Shown here in pieces: positions 18,175 through 26,749 of a stretch of 64,000 nucleotides of DNA (within the stretch, counting starts at the first letter, position 1; every line of letters starts with the position of its first letter). The position numbers and the translations under genes are program-made. The notes under the pieces are model-generated. The model was given only the letters and a program-made list of their open reading frames with translations. It did no database searches and had not been told where the DNA came from. Location of the stretch: NCBI GenBank assembly GCA_037443205.1, contig JBBIOU010000008.1:36951-100950 (forward strand), written 5' to 3'. This stretch comes from JBBIOU01 sp037443205. GTDB taxonomy: Bacteria; Bacteroidota; Bacteroidia; Flavobacteriales_D; UBA2798.

Positions 18175-19140
18175 ATGAATTTTGACTTACTTGCAGATAA
18201 CCTAACTAACCCCGCATTATTGTTTTTTGTATTAGGTATCGTAGCCGTTTATTTAAAAAGCGATTTAAAAATACCTGCCAATTCTTCAAAATTCATTTCG
18301 CTTTATTTGCTCTTTGCCATTGGGTTTAAAGGCGGTCAGGAATTGTCGCACGAAACATTTAATGCGGAGATAGGGCTTTCCATGTTGTTTGGTATTTTAC
18401 TATCGCTATTTATACCTTTTTATACTTTTTTTATTTTAAAAAGAAAGTTAGGAATATTTAATGCCGGTGCCGTTGCTGCAAGCTACGGTTCGGTGAGTGC
18501 GGTAACCTTTGTTACGGCAGCATCTTATTTGGAAACCCGACAAATTAATTTCAGCGGACACATGGTAGCTATCATGGCCCTCATGGAATCGCCAGCTATT
18601 ATTATGGCCCTGCTACTTATTTCAGTTTATAATAATAATGATGAATCAGCCATAAAAAAAAGTATTGCCATTAAACATTCTTTTACTAACGGCAGTGTGC
18701 TTATGGTATTAGGGAGCCTACTGATAGGATTTTTTGCAGATGCCAAACAGGCCGAAGGTATAAAACCTTTTACCAACGATTTGTTTAAAGGGTTTTTGGC
18801 AATTTTTTTATTGGATATGGGTATTACTAGCGGTAAAAAACTGAAAGCATTTTTTTCGTTTGGAATTTATCCGTTTTTATTTGCCATACTTATACCGTTA
18901 ATAAATGGTTCTTTGGCAGCCATTGCCAGTTTAATGGTTACCGAAGATATAGGCAACAGATTTATGTTTTCAATTTTAGCAGCAAGCGCCTCATATATTG
19001 CGGTGCCCGCAGCTATGCGTATATCGGTACCTAAAGCAGAACCCGGTTTGTTTATTCCGATGGCATTAGCAATTACTTTTCCTCTAAATATTACCTTGGG
19101 TATGCCGGTATACTTTTCACTTATACAAATTTGTAATTAG
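18175..19140 (+). CDS. sbtA: SbtA-type sodium-dependent bicarbonate transporter
   Basis: 321 aa, about ten hydrophobic segments arranged as two repeats. The start NFDLLADNLTNPALLFFVLG and LLFAIGFKGGQELSHE are typical of the SbtA family (PF05982), which in cyanobacteria imports bicarbonate with sodium. Also visible are SVSAVTFVTAASYLE and PAAMRISVPKAEPGLFIPMA, the second-repeat signature. No SbtB-type PII regulator gene is adjacent. In a heterotroph it may feed bicarbonate to carboxylases such as acetyl-CoA carboxylase, but that is speculation. Confidence 0.9.
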   Translation: MNFDLLADNLTNPALLFFVLGIVAVYLKSDLKIPANSSKFISLYLLFAIGFKGGQELSHETFNAEIGLSMLFGILLSLFIPFYTFFILKRKLGIFNAGAVAASYGSVSAVTFVTAASYLETRQINFSGHMVAIMALMESPAIIMALLLISVYNNNDESAIKKSIAIKHSFTNGSVLMVLGSLLIGFFADAKQAEGIKPFTNDLFKGFLAIFLLDMGITSGKKLKAFFSFGIYPFLFAILIPLINGSLAAIASLMVTEDIGNRFMFSILAASASYIAVPAAMRISVPKAEPGLFIPMALAITFPLNITLGMPVYFSLIQICN

Positions 19141-19200
19141 TACGCAATAATTTGTATATTAAATTTATAGAATCAGTTTGAAGTGAAAATTTTATTTGTT

Positions 19201-20700
19201 TTATTCAAATCCTTTTCTTTTTATTTCTTTTAACAATAGGCTGTAATAATCAACTTTTTTTATTTTGGCTTTTAACCAGCAATAAAATGCGATTGATTTG
19301 GGTTCTTCTTGTTCGGCTGTTGTTAAAAATATTTTATTGAGGCTTAGTTTTTCAAAATCTTTTACAGTAAAAGCATTGGGATTTTCGAAATAGTTTTTTA
19401 GTATCGAAACAAATATCTTGGCTTTGTTATATAAAGCTAAATCAAATAAACTACTGTATCTTTTGCTAAGCGAATGAAGTGTTTTTATGGCCAGGTCATC
19501 GTGTCCTAGTTCATATTGAACAATACAAGTTATTAATTTTTTTCTCATCACCCATTCTTTGCCCATTTTTTTTTCATACCAATCATCGCTATGATACATT
19601 TGAATTAATAAAGCATTGGCTTTTTTAAATTGCGCGGCATTAAAGTAATAGAAAACGAGATTTAAACACATGTTAAGATAGTTCTCATCGTTTTTTGAAA
19701 CAAACATGTGCAGATATTCTTCCTGAATTGTAATGGCGCTTACATTTTTTCCGGTTAGTGAATACACCGAGCTTAATAAGGAGATATAAAGACCGTAGTA
19801 TTTATTTTTTTCTTTGATTGGGTAGCGATTTATTTCTTCTTTCAAAAGGGTTAATTTTTTTAAGCAGTTGCTAAACTTCCGGTTTCGGTAGTATATATGG
19901 CAAAGCATATACAACAACCTAAGTTTGTAGCTATGCCACTTAGCCTGATTACCGGTTATAGCATTAAATTTATCGTACTGTTCTTCGATATAATGTTCAA
20001 AATTTGCCAACATTCTTTGTGCCAGGTATGCGTTTCTTACTATTTCGGTTAAAGCAAAAACAGCAGCAGGTCTTTTAGAAATAAAAGGTAAATTTTGTAA
20101 ATGTTCAATGTATTCAGTAAACTCCTGCGTATCGGCAGTTATTTTTACTGTTTTTAATTTATCTTTGGCTTCAGCCAGATATTCGGTAATTAATTCGTCT
20201 TCATCACAAAGTTTTTTAGCAATTTTCTTTCTGCGTTTAATTTCTGTCAGCGCTAAGGCATAAGGTGTATGCGCATAATCTAACATAAGTAAATATAAAG
20301 AGTTTAATACAACATAATTTTCTTCGTTGATAGCTTTTTGTTCGGCTTTGAGCAGATATTTCCAAGCAAGGCGATGAATATTGTTTTCAAAAAGATAGCG
20401 GCAAACTTTAATGGTGTTTAATAAATTACCGGTTCCGCTTAAATCATTGTCTTTATATTTTAAGGCAATAAATTCGGTTAAAGCATAATACAGACGCTTT
20501 CGCAAAGCCTGATATTGTTCAATTTGATTTTTTTGTTTAAGATTAAACAATTTCCCTGCATCAAAATCATCGCCCCGCATTTTATTAAACAAATTAATGT
20601 CTTTGCGATTTTCTTTTGCATATTGTAGGGCAATAAATTTTTTAAATTCATTGCTTTCTTTTTCATTTAAATTCTTAATTAATTCCTGCAAATTGTCCAT
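19201..20700 (-). CDS. Helical-repeat (TPR-like) protein of unknown function
   Basis: 499 aa, almost wholly alpha-helical by composition, cytoplasmic (no signal peptide or membrane segment). Spaced Leu/Tyr/Ala patterns such as VLNSLYLLMLDYAHTPYAL and YYFNAAQFKKANALLIQMY suggest TPR-like helical hairpins. I recognise no catalytic motif. Proteins of this type are common as single-copy hypothetical genes in Bacteroidota and probably act as scaffolds. It is monocistronic and convergent with the SbtA gene 60 nt away. No consensus -7 box was found upstream. Confidence 0.7.
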   Translation of the reverse strand: MDNLQELIKNLNEKESNEFKKFIALQYAKENRKDINLFNKMRGDDFDAGKLFNLKQKNQIEQYQALRKRLYYALTEFIALKYKDNDLSGTGNLLNTIKVCRYLFENNIHRLAWKYLLKAEQKAINEENYVVLNSLYLLMLDYAHTPYALALTEIKRRKKIAKKLCDEDELITEYLAEAKDKLKTVKITADTQEFTEYIEHLQNLPFISKRPAAVFALTEIVRNAYLAQRMLANFEHYIEEQYDKFNAITGNQAKWHSYKLRLLYMLCHIYYRNRKFSNCLKKLTLLKEEINRYPIKEKNKYYGLYISLLSSVYSLTGKNVSAITIQEEYLHMFVSKNDENYLNMCLNLVFYYFNAAQFKKANALLIQMYHSDDWYEKKMGKEWVMRKKLITCIVQYELGHDDLAIKTLHSLSKRYSSLFDLALYNKAKIFVSILKNYFENPNAFTVKDFEKLSLNKIFLTTAEQEEPKSIAFYCWLKAKIKKVDYYSLLLKEIKRKGFE

Positions 20701-20820
20701 AAAATTATATCCGTATTAATAAAATTAAAATATTTAAAATCAATAAGTTAAAATTTTATTATTCATTTTTTTATATCCTAAATTAGTAAAAATTCATTTT
20801 CTGTCTTATCAAACCTGCCA

Positions 20821-20828
20821 TAGGTTTG
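20821..20828 (+). promoter_or_regulatory. Candidate -7 box and small hairpin before the CsgG-like gene
   Basis: TAGGTTTG matches TAnnTTTG exactly. It overlaps an inverted repeat AAACCT-N5-AGGTTT (20811-20827). If transcription starts about 7 nt later, an in-frame ATG at 20833 would be too close to the transcript start, which favours the ATG at 20857. Confidence 0.45.
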
Positions 20829-20856
20829 CATCATGAAATTTAAAAACCTTTTACTC

Positions 20857-22071
20857 ATGAAAACGATCATTAAAAACAAAAAACAATTACTTAAAAAGTG
20901 CTTTAAAGTAATAAAACATCATCAATGTTATGTAAAAAACATGATGATGTTTGTTTCAATCTGTTTAACTCTATTTACCGTTCGGGCACAAACCACCAAA
21001 CCCAGTTTAACGGTTTTAAATGTAGATGTAAGCGGAAACATTGCTTTAACCCCTGCTGAGGCAGGCAATATTTTGCGGTTGGAGGCCGAAAAGCTCGGAA
21101 ACTTTGAAGTAACCGACCGTTATGATGTATTTTATCTGATTGACAAAAATCAAATTAAAATAAATAATTGCTACGGAAAAACGTGTTTAACCGAAGTAGG
21201 TTTAAAAATACATTCGGATAAAATGCTTACCGGAACCATAGAACTGATAAACGAAACCATCATTGTTACCATACGGCTGATTGACGTTAAGGCAGGTAAA
21301 ATTGAAAAATCAAATGTGCGTGAATTTTTAAAACTACCCAGCGAAATTCAAAACATGATAGCCATTACCCTCAAAGAAATGTTTGGCATGGAAAGTAATT
21401 TAGAATTGGTAAACAATCTTACGAAAAAGAACAACTATGAAAATGCAATCAACAACCCAAATAAAACAAGATTATCATTAGATGGCCCCCGGATGGGATG
21501 TGTATTAATAACCGGTGAACACGCAAAAATTTTAAAATCGCCCGAAGCAAATGGTGGATTTGATGCATTTCCGTTGATGTTTCAGTTTGGGTATCAATTC
21601 GAAAAACAATACCTCAATGAGGGCAGAGTACAGGCGTTATTTGAATTTATTCCGATGCTTACCGGGTTAGAGCAAGGAATATTTTTACCAAGTTTTACCC
21701 TGATGCACGGAGTAAGAGATAATAAAACAGGTTTAGAATTTGCATTTGGCCCTACCATTGCATTAACAACAAAAGCAAGCGGCTATTTTGACGAAAACAA
21801 TCAATGGCAATTAACTAGCCATTGGAAAGACACGGTTCCCAATCCTTATCCCATTGTCAGAAGAATAGATAAAAGAGGAAGTGCAGATGTTAATACAGGC
21901 TTTGTTATTGCAGCGGGTTTTACAATCAAATCGGGTAAACTTAACATGCCGTTTAATTTATATACAGCCATGTCTAAAGGCGGTATAAGATATGGTTTTT
22001 CTTTTGGCTTTAATGTGCGCAAAGATGAGCAGTCAGAAAAAAGAAAAGTTAAAATGGATTACATCTGGTAA
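20857..22071 (+). CDS. Exported protein with CsgG/TolB-N-like domain
   Basis: About 404 aa from the ATG at 20857; in-frame ATGs at 20833 and 20941 are alternatives. After a long basic N-region comes a hydrophobic segment FVSICLTLFTVRAQ with a signal-peptidase-like end. Residues after it, LTVLNVDVSGNIALTPAEAGNILRLEAEKL... and TGTIELINETIIVTIRLIDV, look like the alpha/beta domain shared by CsgG, LpoB and the TolB N-terminus. The C-terminal half has alternating aromatic/glycine beta strands, as in outer-membrane-associated proteins. Likely periplasmic or outer-membrane. The domain call is by pattern only. A structured RNA candidate begins 10 nt after the stop. Confidence 0.65.
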   Translation: MKTIIKNKKQLLKKCFKVIKHHQCYVKNMMMFVSICLTLFTVRAQTTKPSLTVLNVDVSGNIALTPAEAGNILRLEAEKLGNFEVTDRYDVFYLIDKNQIKINNCYGKTCLTEVGLKIHSDKMLTGTIELINETIIVTIRLIDVKAGKIEKSNVREFLKLPSEIQNMIAITLKEMFGMESNLELVNNLTKKNNYENAINNPNKTRLSLDGPRMGCVLITGEHAKILKSPEANGGFDAFPLMFQFGYQFEKQYLNEGRVQALFEFIPMLTGLEQGIFLPSFTLMHGVRDNKTGLEFAFGPTIALTTKASGYFDENNQWQLTSHWKDTVPNPYPIVRRIDKRGSADVNTGFVIAAGFTIKSGKLNMPFNLYTAMSKGGIRYGFSFGFNVRKDEQSEKRKVKMDYIW

Positions 22072-22081
22072 CAAGTCAAGC

Positions 22082-22172
22082 CCTTGCGATTAGTTCCCTG
22101 CACTGCTGCCGTTCTTCATGCAGTCGAGTAACAAGGATGATTTCTGAGCACCTGTTGCCGGGAACCGCAAGG
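22082..22172 (+). ncRNA. Structured small RNA candidate (unclassified)
   Basis: A closing helix pairs CCTTGCG (22082-22088) with CGCAAGG (22166-22172) and GTTCCC (22093-22098) with GGGAAC (22160-22165), interrupted only by a 4-nt bulge. Inside are two further hairpins: CTGCA/TGCAG (22098-22102 with 22119-22123) and AACAAGG/CCTGTT (22130-22136 with 22151-22156). This would give a three-way junction. A strong terminator starts 10 nt later. The region is more GC-rich than its flanks and has no ORF. It may be a free-standing RNA or a processed 3'-UTR RNA of the preceding gene. I see none of the conserved core sequence of SRP RNA or tmRNA; a 6S-type family cannot be excluded. Confidence 0.45.
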
Positions 22173-22182
22173 CACCAATTCA

Positions 22183-22213
22183 CCTCTCTTACACGGCATA
22201 AGAGAGGTTTTTT
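22183..22213 (+). terminator. Strong rho-independent terminator
   Basis: Perfect 9-bp stem CCTCTCTTA / TAAGAGAGG with a 7-nt loop, followed by six T. It ends the transcript that carries the structured RNA candidate and/or the CsgG-like gene. Confidence 0.9.
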
Positions 22214-22281
22214 AGTTAATAATAGTTAATAACTGTGTTGATGCAATATTTTGAGTTGTAATTTAGTTATGTATAAACCTG

Positions 22282-22289
22282 TAATTTTG
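22282..22289 (+). promoter_or_regulatory. Candidate -7 box of the coiled-coil protein gene
   Basis: TAATTTTG, exact TAnnTTTG match, 13 nt before the ATG at 22303, with a TTG at 22256-22258. Lying after the terminator, it makes the next gene an independent transcription unit with a very short leader. Confidence 0.55.
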
Positions 22290-22302
22290 TAAAAAAAATC
22301 GC

Positions 22303-23262
22303 ATGATTGAGCAAAAAGAAAAACCTAAACAACGGGATGCATTATATATTACAATCATTATTTTATTGCTGGCTGGAGCCGGATTTATTTACTGGCAATT
22401 GCGCGATGTACAAAAAAATCTGGCTACCTGCAAAGAAAATACCGATGTCATGCAAAAAGAAATAGCCGATTTAAATAATTTGCTTAAAAATAATCCTGAG
22501 GTGGCTCTTATGGGCGAAAATCTTCGCGACAATATCCAGCAAATGCTCGATGAGTATGCGGGCATGAAAACAAACAACAAAGAAATGCAAGAAAAAATAG
22601 CCGTACAAATACACCAATTAGACTCGCTCAAGCAACTTGCCGAAAGACATAAATATGATGCCTATACCATTATGAAATTGCGCAAAGAAACCGAAACACT
22701 AAGAAAAATAATGCAAGGATATGTGCACACGATTGACTCATTAAATACGCTGAATGTAAAACTAAAAACAGAATTAAAAGTTAAAGAAAATGAACTTACC
22801 GAAGTAAAAGATGAACGCGATAAAGTAAAAGAAAAAAATAAAACCCTTGAAGAAACAGTTGCCAAAGGCTCTGCTTTGCAAACTTCATCGCTTACGGCCG
22901 GAGCCATACATTTGCGCAACAGCGGCAAACAAATAGAAACAACCCGTGCAGGAAGAGCCGACATGATAAAAGCTTGTTGTACCATTCTTGAAAACCCCAT
23001 TGCCAAACCCGGAGCTAAATATATTTACATGGTAGTTATTAAACCTGATGCAACCATACTTACTCAAAATCCGGCTGAAACCTTTAAATGGCAAGGAGGA
23101 GAAAGCCAATATAGCCTGCAACGCGAAATTGATTACCAAAACCAGTCGCTTGAACTTTGTTTATATGCCGATGTAAAAGAAGAACTTCCTAAAGGCACTT
23201 ACACAGTGCAGTTATTTTGCGAAAAAGCTAAAATCGGACAAACAACTTTTGTATTAAAGTAG
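22303..23262 (+). CDS. Membrane-anchored coiled-coil protein
   Basis: 319 aa. A single membrane segment follows a short charged N-terminus (about residues 13-31, ALYITIIILLLAGAGFIYW). Residues from about 35 to 190 are rich in Lys/Glu/Leu heptads, indicating a long coiled coil. The C-terminal ~110 residues form a beta-rich domain with GAKYIYMVVIKPDATIL and GTYTVQLFCEKAKIGQTTFVL. The topology suggests an inner-membrane protein with a periplasmic coiled coil and a terminal Ig-like domain. Such proteins occur widely in Bacteroidota without known function. It is flanked by its own promoter box. Confidence 0.75.
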   Translation: MIEQKEKPKQRDALYITIIILLLAGAGFIYWQLRDVQKNLATCKENTDVMQKEIADLNNLLKNNPEVALMGENLRDNIQQMLDEYAGMKTNNKEMQEKIAVQIHQLDSLKQLAERHKYDAYTIMKLRKETETLRKIMQGYVHTIDSLNTLNVKLKTELKVKENELTEVKDERDKVKEKNKTLEETVAKGSALQTSSLTAGAIHLRNSGKQIETTRAGRADMIKACCTILENPIAKPGAKYIYMVVIKPDATILTQNPAETFKWQGGESQYSLQREIDYQNQSLELCLYADVKEELPKGTYTVQLFCEKAKIGQTTFVLK

Positions 23263-23299
23263 AAATTTTAATCTCAAATTTCTAATCATGTATTTTGGG

Positions 23300-23491
23300 T
23301 TAATATTCTTTTTTGAACATCATTTCGTCCGATTGCCCTGTTTTCTGGTGAATAGTTTTTTTGTTTCTAATGATAATTTCGAGTGAATTATAAATTCTAT
23401 CTAATAACACATATTTGATTTTTGAAACATCCCTTTTACAACCACAAGAAAAAATTACTGACGAAAAAAGTGATGATTTAAAGATTAAAAT
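23300..23491 (-). pseudogene. Small lipoprotein-like frame without a normal start codon
   Basis: On the minus strand a 63-codon open frame runs from the ATT at 23491 to TAA at 23302-23300. It has no ATG, GTG or TTG before the hydrophobic part. It encodes FKSSLFSSVIFSCGCKRD, which looks like a lipoprotein signal with lipobox IFSC, then a charged region ending MMFKKEY. It begins 8 nt after the stop of the 63-aa gene on the same strand. A TTG lies just upstream (23498-23496) in another frame, so a one-base shift would restore a start. It is either a recently broken lipoprotein gene or one using a very rare ATT start. Confidence 0.35.
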
Positions 23492-23498
23492 TTATCAA

Positions 23499-23690
23499 TC
23501 AGGCTATAGCTTTTTCAAATGCCTTTTGTATTACATCGCTGTACAGGTGACCAAAAGTAGCAATACACCAGGTTTTTAAGATCAAGCGCTCTTCTTTTTT
23601 AATCCAGCGCAAAGATTTGCGCAGTTCTTTTTCAAAAAGTTTACGGTCGAAGCTAACTTTTTGAAGTATTTGTTTGCTTAATTCTAACAT
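23499..23690 (-). CDS. Small conserved-looking helical protein (63 aa)
   Basis: 63 aa, MLELSKQILQKVSFDRKLFE..., with alternating basic and hydrophobic residues consistent with two or three helices and no signal peptide. It is the only ATG-started frame in an 830-nt gap, and its composition looks like a real Bacteroidota small protein; I have a general impression of similar short hypotheticals but cannot name a family. No Shine-Dalgarno or consensus promoter is visible upstream. The downstream lipoprotein-like frame may once have been its operon partner. Confidence 0.6.
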   Translation of the reverse strand: MLELSKQILQKVSFDRKLFEKELRKSLRWIKKEERLILKTWCIATFGHLYSDVIQKAFEKAIA

Positions 23691-24092
23691 GGCGTTTTAT
23701 TTTATTGGTTGAAATTAGTTAATTCAAAAACAATAGTCAAGCTATTTAAAAAAGTTAACATCATTTTATAATTTTATGTAAAAAAAATTGAAATGTGTTA
23801 AATACGCATAAATCATAGGATTTATTGTTCTTGTTTAAAAATCTTCCTTCATAACTTAACGTGGGTAGCTTATAAACCCCGCATTCAGATACTTAATACG
23901 ATTAAGCAAGCGATAGGTTTAAACGTCCATGGCCGAATTAAGTAGTCATAAACAGCCGAATTTTGCAGGATGCTAAACCAACCATAGCAATAAATTATTA
24001 TTGTTAAAATATCTCAAAAAAATATAGTTTTAGCGTTAATTTTATTGTTTCGTGTTTAAATCTTCTTTTTTACGTAACTTTACGCTTTTAAT
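23691..24092. other. Intergenic region before gatB
   Basis: 402 nt without an ORF. The central part (about 23860-23990) is less AT-rich than its surroundings, but I find no convincing stem-loop set. A near-consensus -7 box TAACTTTA (24075-24082, one mismatch) precedes gatB by 10 nt. Confidence 0.4.
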
Positions 24093-25553
24093 ATGAGTTC
24101 TGTTTACGATAAGTACGAAGCTGTGATTGGGTTGGAAGTACACACCCAGTTGCTAACCAAAAGTAAAAATTTTTCGGGCGATGCCAATGAGTTTGGAGCC
24201 GAGCCTAATACTAATATCAGTGTAATTTCTCTCGGTTATCCGGGTACTTTACCCCGTTTAAACAAAAAAACCATTGAATATGCTGTAAAACTTGGTATAG
24301 CTTGTAATTGCAAAATACGCAAACAAATGCACTTTGCTCGTAAAAATTATTTTTATGCTGACTTACCCAAAGGTTATCAAATAACACAAGATACCACACC
24401 TATTTGCACAGAAGGATTTATTACTATCAAAGATGATAACAACCGTGATAAAAAAATTAGACTTACGCGCATACACATTGAAGAAGATGCCGGAAAAAGC
24501 ATCCATGACATAGACCCCTTTAATACCTTAGTAGATTTAAACCGTGCAGGCGTGCCGTTGCTTGAAATAGTTTCCGAACCCGATATCAAGACTTCCAAAG
24601 AAGCATACAACTACTTAACCGAAATCAGAAAACTGGTTCGCTATCTCGAAATTTGTGATGGTAATATGGAAGAAGGCTCCCTGCGTTGCGATGCCAATAT
24701 ATCGGTTAAACTTAAAGGAGATGATAAATTTGGCACCAAAGTAGAAGTAAAAAACATGAACTCAATACGCAATGTACAACGAGCTATCGAATACGAAATT
24801 AAAAGACAAATAGATTTATTGGAATCAGGACAATCATTTGAACAGGAAACACGCTCGTTTGATGCTGCCAAAGGTGTAACTATAAGCATGCGTAGCAAAG
24901 AACGCGCACATGATTACAGATATTTTCCTGAACCCGACTTGCAACCGGTTACAGTAAGCGAGAATTATATACACCAAATAAAAAATACATTGCCTCCATT
25001 ACCCGTTCAACTGTTTCAAAAATACACACAACAATACTCCTTATCAGAGTACGATGCTTACATCATTACAGATGATAAACACACCGCATTATATTTTGAA
25101 GAAATAATTAAACATACATCAAATTACAAAGCGGCAGCTAACTGGCTGATGGGCACAATAAAATCATACCTGAATGAAAATGCCATCCCTATAGAAGAAT
25201 TTAGAATCAGCCCGCAGCAAATTGCAAAAATTATTTCATTGGTAGATGAAGGAAAAGTTAGTAATACCGTTGCATCGCAAAATATTTTTCCGGCTTTGAT
25301 TGCGCATCCTGATAAAGAACCTCTTACCATTGCTCAGGAAAATAACTGGATACAAGAAAGCAATACCGATGTTTTATTGCAGTTGGTTAAACAAGCAATA
25401 CAAAACATAGGTAATGAAAAAGTAATGGAATATAAAAAAGGAAAAAAAGGTTTGGTTGGATTGTTTATGGGAGAAGTTATGAAACTTTCGAAAGGTAAAG
25501 CCGACCCTAAAGAAGCAAACAGGTTACTGTTACAAACACTCGATAATATTTAA
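24093..25553 (+). CDS. gatB: Asp-tRNA(Asn)/Glu-tRNA(Gln) amidotransferase subunit B
   Basis: 486 aa, normal GatB length. The subunit phosphorylates the glutamyl or aspartyl group on misacylated tRNA so that ammonia from GatA can amidate it. Signatures: YEAVIGLEVHTQLLT at the start, NEFGAEPNTNISVISLGYPGTLP, EEGSLRCDANISVK, EVKNMNSIRNVQRAIEYE and HDYRYFPEPDLQP. The C-terminal GatB/YqeY helical tail is complete. gatA and gatC are not in the window. Two TlpA-like genes follow with gaps of 14 and 12 nt, so all three may be one transcript. Confidence 0.97.
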   Translation: MSSVYDKYEAVIGLEVHTQLLTKSKNFSGDANEFGAEPNTNISVISLGYPGTLPRLNKKTIEYAVKLGIACNCKIRKQMHFARKNYFYADLPKGYQITQDTTPICTEGFITIKDDNNRDKKIRLTRIHIEEDAGKSIHDIDPFNTLVDLNRAGVPLLEIVSEPDIKTSKEAYNYLTEIRKLVRYLEICDGNMEEGSLRCDANISVKLKGDDKFGTKVEVKNMNSIRNVQRAIEYEIKRQIDLLESGQSFEQETRSFDAAKGVTISMRSKERAHDYRYFPEPDLQPVTVSENYIHQIKNTLPPLPVQLFQKYTQQYSLSEYDAYIITDDKHTALYFEEIIKHTSNYKAAANWLMGTIKSYLNENAIPIEEFRISPQQIAKIISLVDEGKVSNTVASQNIFPALIAHPDKEPLTIAQENNWIQESNTDVLLQLVKQAIQNIGNEKVMEYKKGKKGLVGLFMGEVMKLSKGKADPKEANRLLLQTLDNI

Positions 25554-25567
25554 CAACCGAATAATTT

Positions 25568-26737
25568 ATGAAGAAAAAATTAATATATGTTTTTGCAATA
25601 GTTTTGCTGGCATCCTGCTCGGGCAAACAAGGATTTAAAATATCTGGTAAACTGAAAGGCGGTAAAGACCTAATGGCATATTTAAGTCGCTACGAAGGCA
25701 ATGTGCCTAAGGTTATTGACTCATGCAAAATAAAAAGTGATGATAGTTTTGAATTGTATTTTACAAAAAAATCACCCGATTTTTACAGCTTGTCAGTAGC
25801 TACAAAACAAAACAACTATATGGTATTGTTGTTAGACAGCAGCGACAATAACATGACTATTAATGCACGTTACGACAGCTTGTTGAGCAGTTATCGTGTT
25901 AGTGGGTCACCTAAAAATGAAATGCTGAAAGAATATTATACCAAAAGCGGTGAATATTATAAAAAACGCGAAGAGCTACGCAATAAACTCTCCTCTTTTG
26001 ATATTCATGATACCATCAACAGGAATCAGGTATTGGCTGAGGTAAACGAGGTAAAAAAATCGTTTAATACCTACCGCAATGCATTTGTAGATGCCAATCA
26101 GGCATCGGCAGCAGCGCTTGTTGCACTGGCTGATTTTGATATGAATATCGAGGAAGATTTGGAATATATCAAAAAAATTGAAGCAGCCATTCGTTTGACC
26201 ATGCCCAATAGCCAATATCATAAATCGCTTTTGGCACAACTGCAGCAAGCCGAACAAAACAAACAAATGCTTGCCTTGCAAAAAGCCGAAGAAGAACGTC
26301 TGGCACAAATACTTAAACCCGGAACACCCGCCCCTGAAATTAAACTCAACGACCCTGATGGTAAACCCATTGCACTTTCTTCGTTAAGAGGTAAAATTGT
26401 ACTTATTGATTTTTGGGCAAGTTGGTGCAGACCTTGCCGTGCAGAAAATCCCAATGTGGTAAAAGTATATAATCAATACAAATCAAAAGGATTTGAAATA
26501 TACTCCGTTTCCTTAGATAATAACCGCGATAATTGGGTAAATGCCATCCGCGAAGATGGTTTGGTATGGAAATCGCATGTAAGTGACTTGCAAATGTGGA
26601 ACTCTTCGGTAGTATCGCAGTATAGTATTTCAGGAATACCTTTTACGGTATTAATTGACAGAAAAGGCAATATTATACAAACGAACCTTAGAGGCCAGGC
26701 ATTAGAAGAAAAACTTAAAGAATTATTCGCATCTTAA
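25568..26737 (+). CDS. TlpA-family thioredoxin lipoprotein with DUF4369 N-domain
   Basis: 389 aa. Signal with lipobox LLASC (Cys17) marks it as a lipoprotein facing the periplasm. The N-terminal half, starting GFKISGKLKGGKDLMAYLSRY, matches the DUF4369 beta domain typical of Bacteroidota thiol-disulfide proteins. A helical linker follows. The C-terminal thioredoxin domain carries DFWASWCRPCRAENPNVV with the redox pair C287-C290 and the cis-proline region SGIPFTVLIDRKG. Expected role is reduction of disulfides or resolution of oxidised partners in the envelope. It lies 14 nt after gatB and 12 nt before a paralogue of the same architecture. Confidence 0.93.
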   Translation: MKKKLIYVFAIVLLASCSGKQGFKISGKLKGGKDLMAYLSRYEGNVPKVIDSCKIKSDDSFELYFTKKSPDFYSLSVATKQNNYMVLLLDSSDNNMTINARYDSLLSSYRVSGSPKNEMLKEYYTKSGEYYKKREELRNKLSSFDIHDTINRNQVLAEVNEVKKSFNTYRNAFVDANQASAAALVALADFDMNIEEDLEYIKKIEAAIRLTMPNSQYHKSLLAQLQQAEQNKQMLALQKAEEERLAQILKPGTPAPEIKLNDPDGKPIALSSLRGKIVLIDFWASWCRPCRAENPNVVKVYNQYKSKGFEIYSVSLDNNRDNWVNAIREDGLVWKSHVSDLQMWNSSVVSQYSISGIPFTVLIDRKGNIIQTNLRGQALEEKLKELFAS

Positions 26738-26749
26738 TAAAATCAAATT

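Noticed and set aside
20478..20666. 62-codon minus-strand frame inside the helical-repeat gene
   Set aside because: It lies fully within the real gene in another frame and has no independent support.
22082..22172. SRP (4.5S) RNA, tmRNA or a known riboswitch
   Set aside because: The GGAA tetraloop/AGCAG core of SRP RNA, a tRNA-like end, and riboswitch signature sequences (TPP, c-di-GMP, THF) are not present on either strand.
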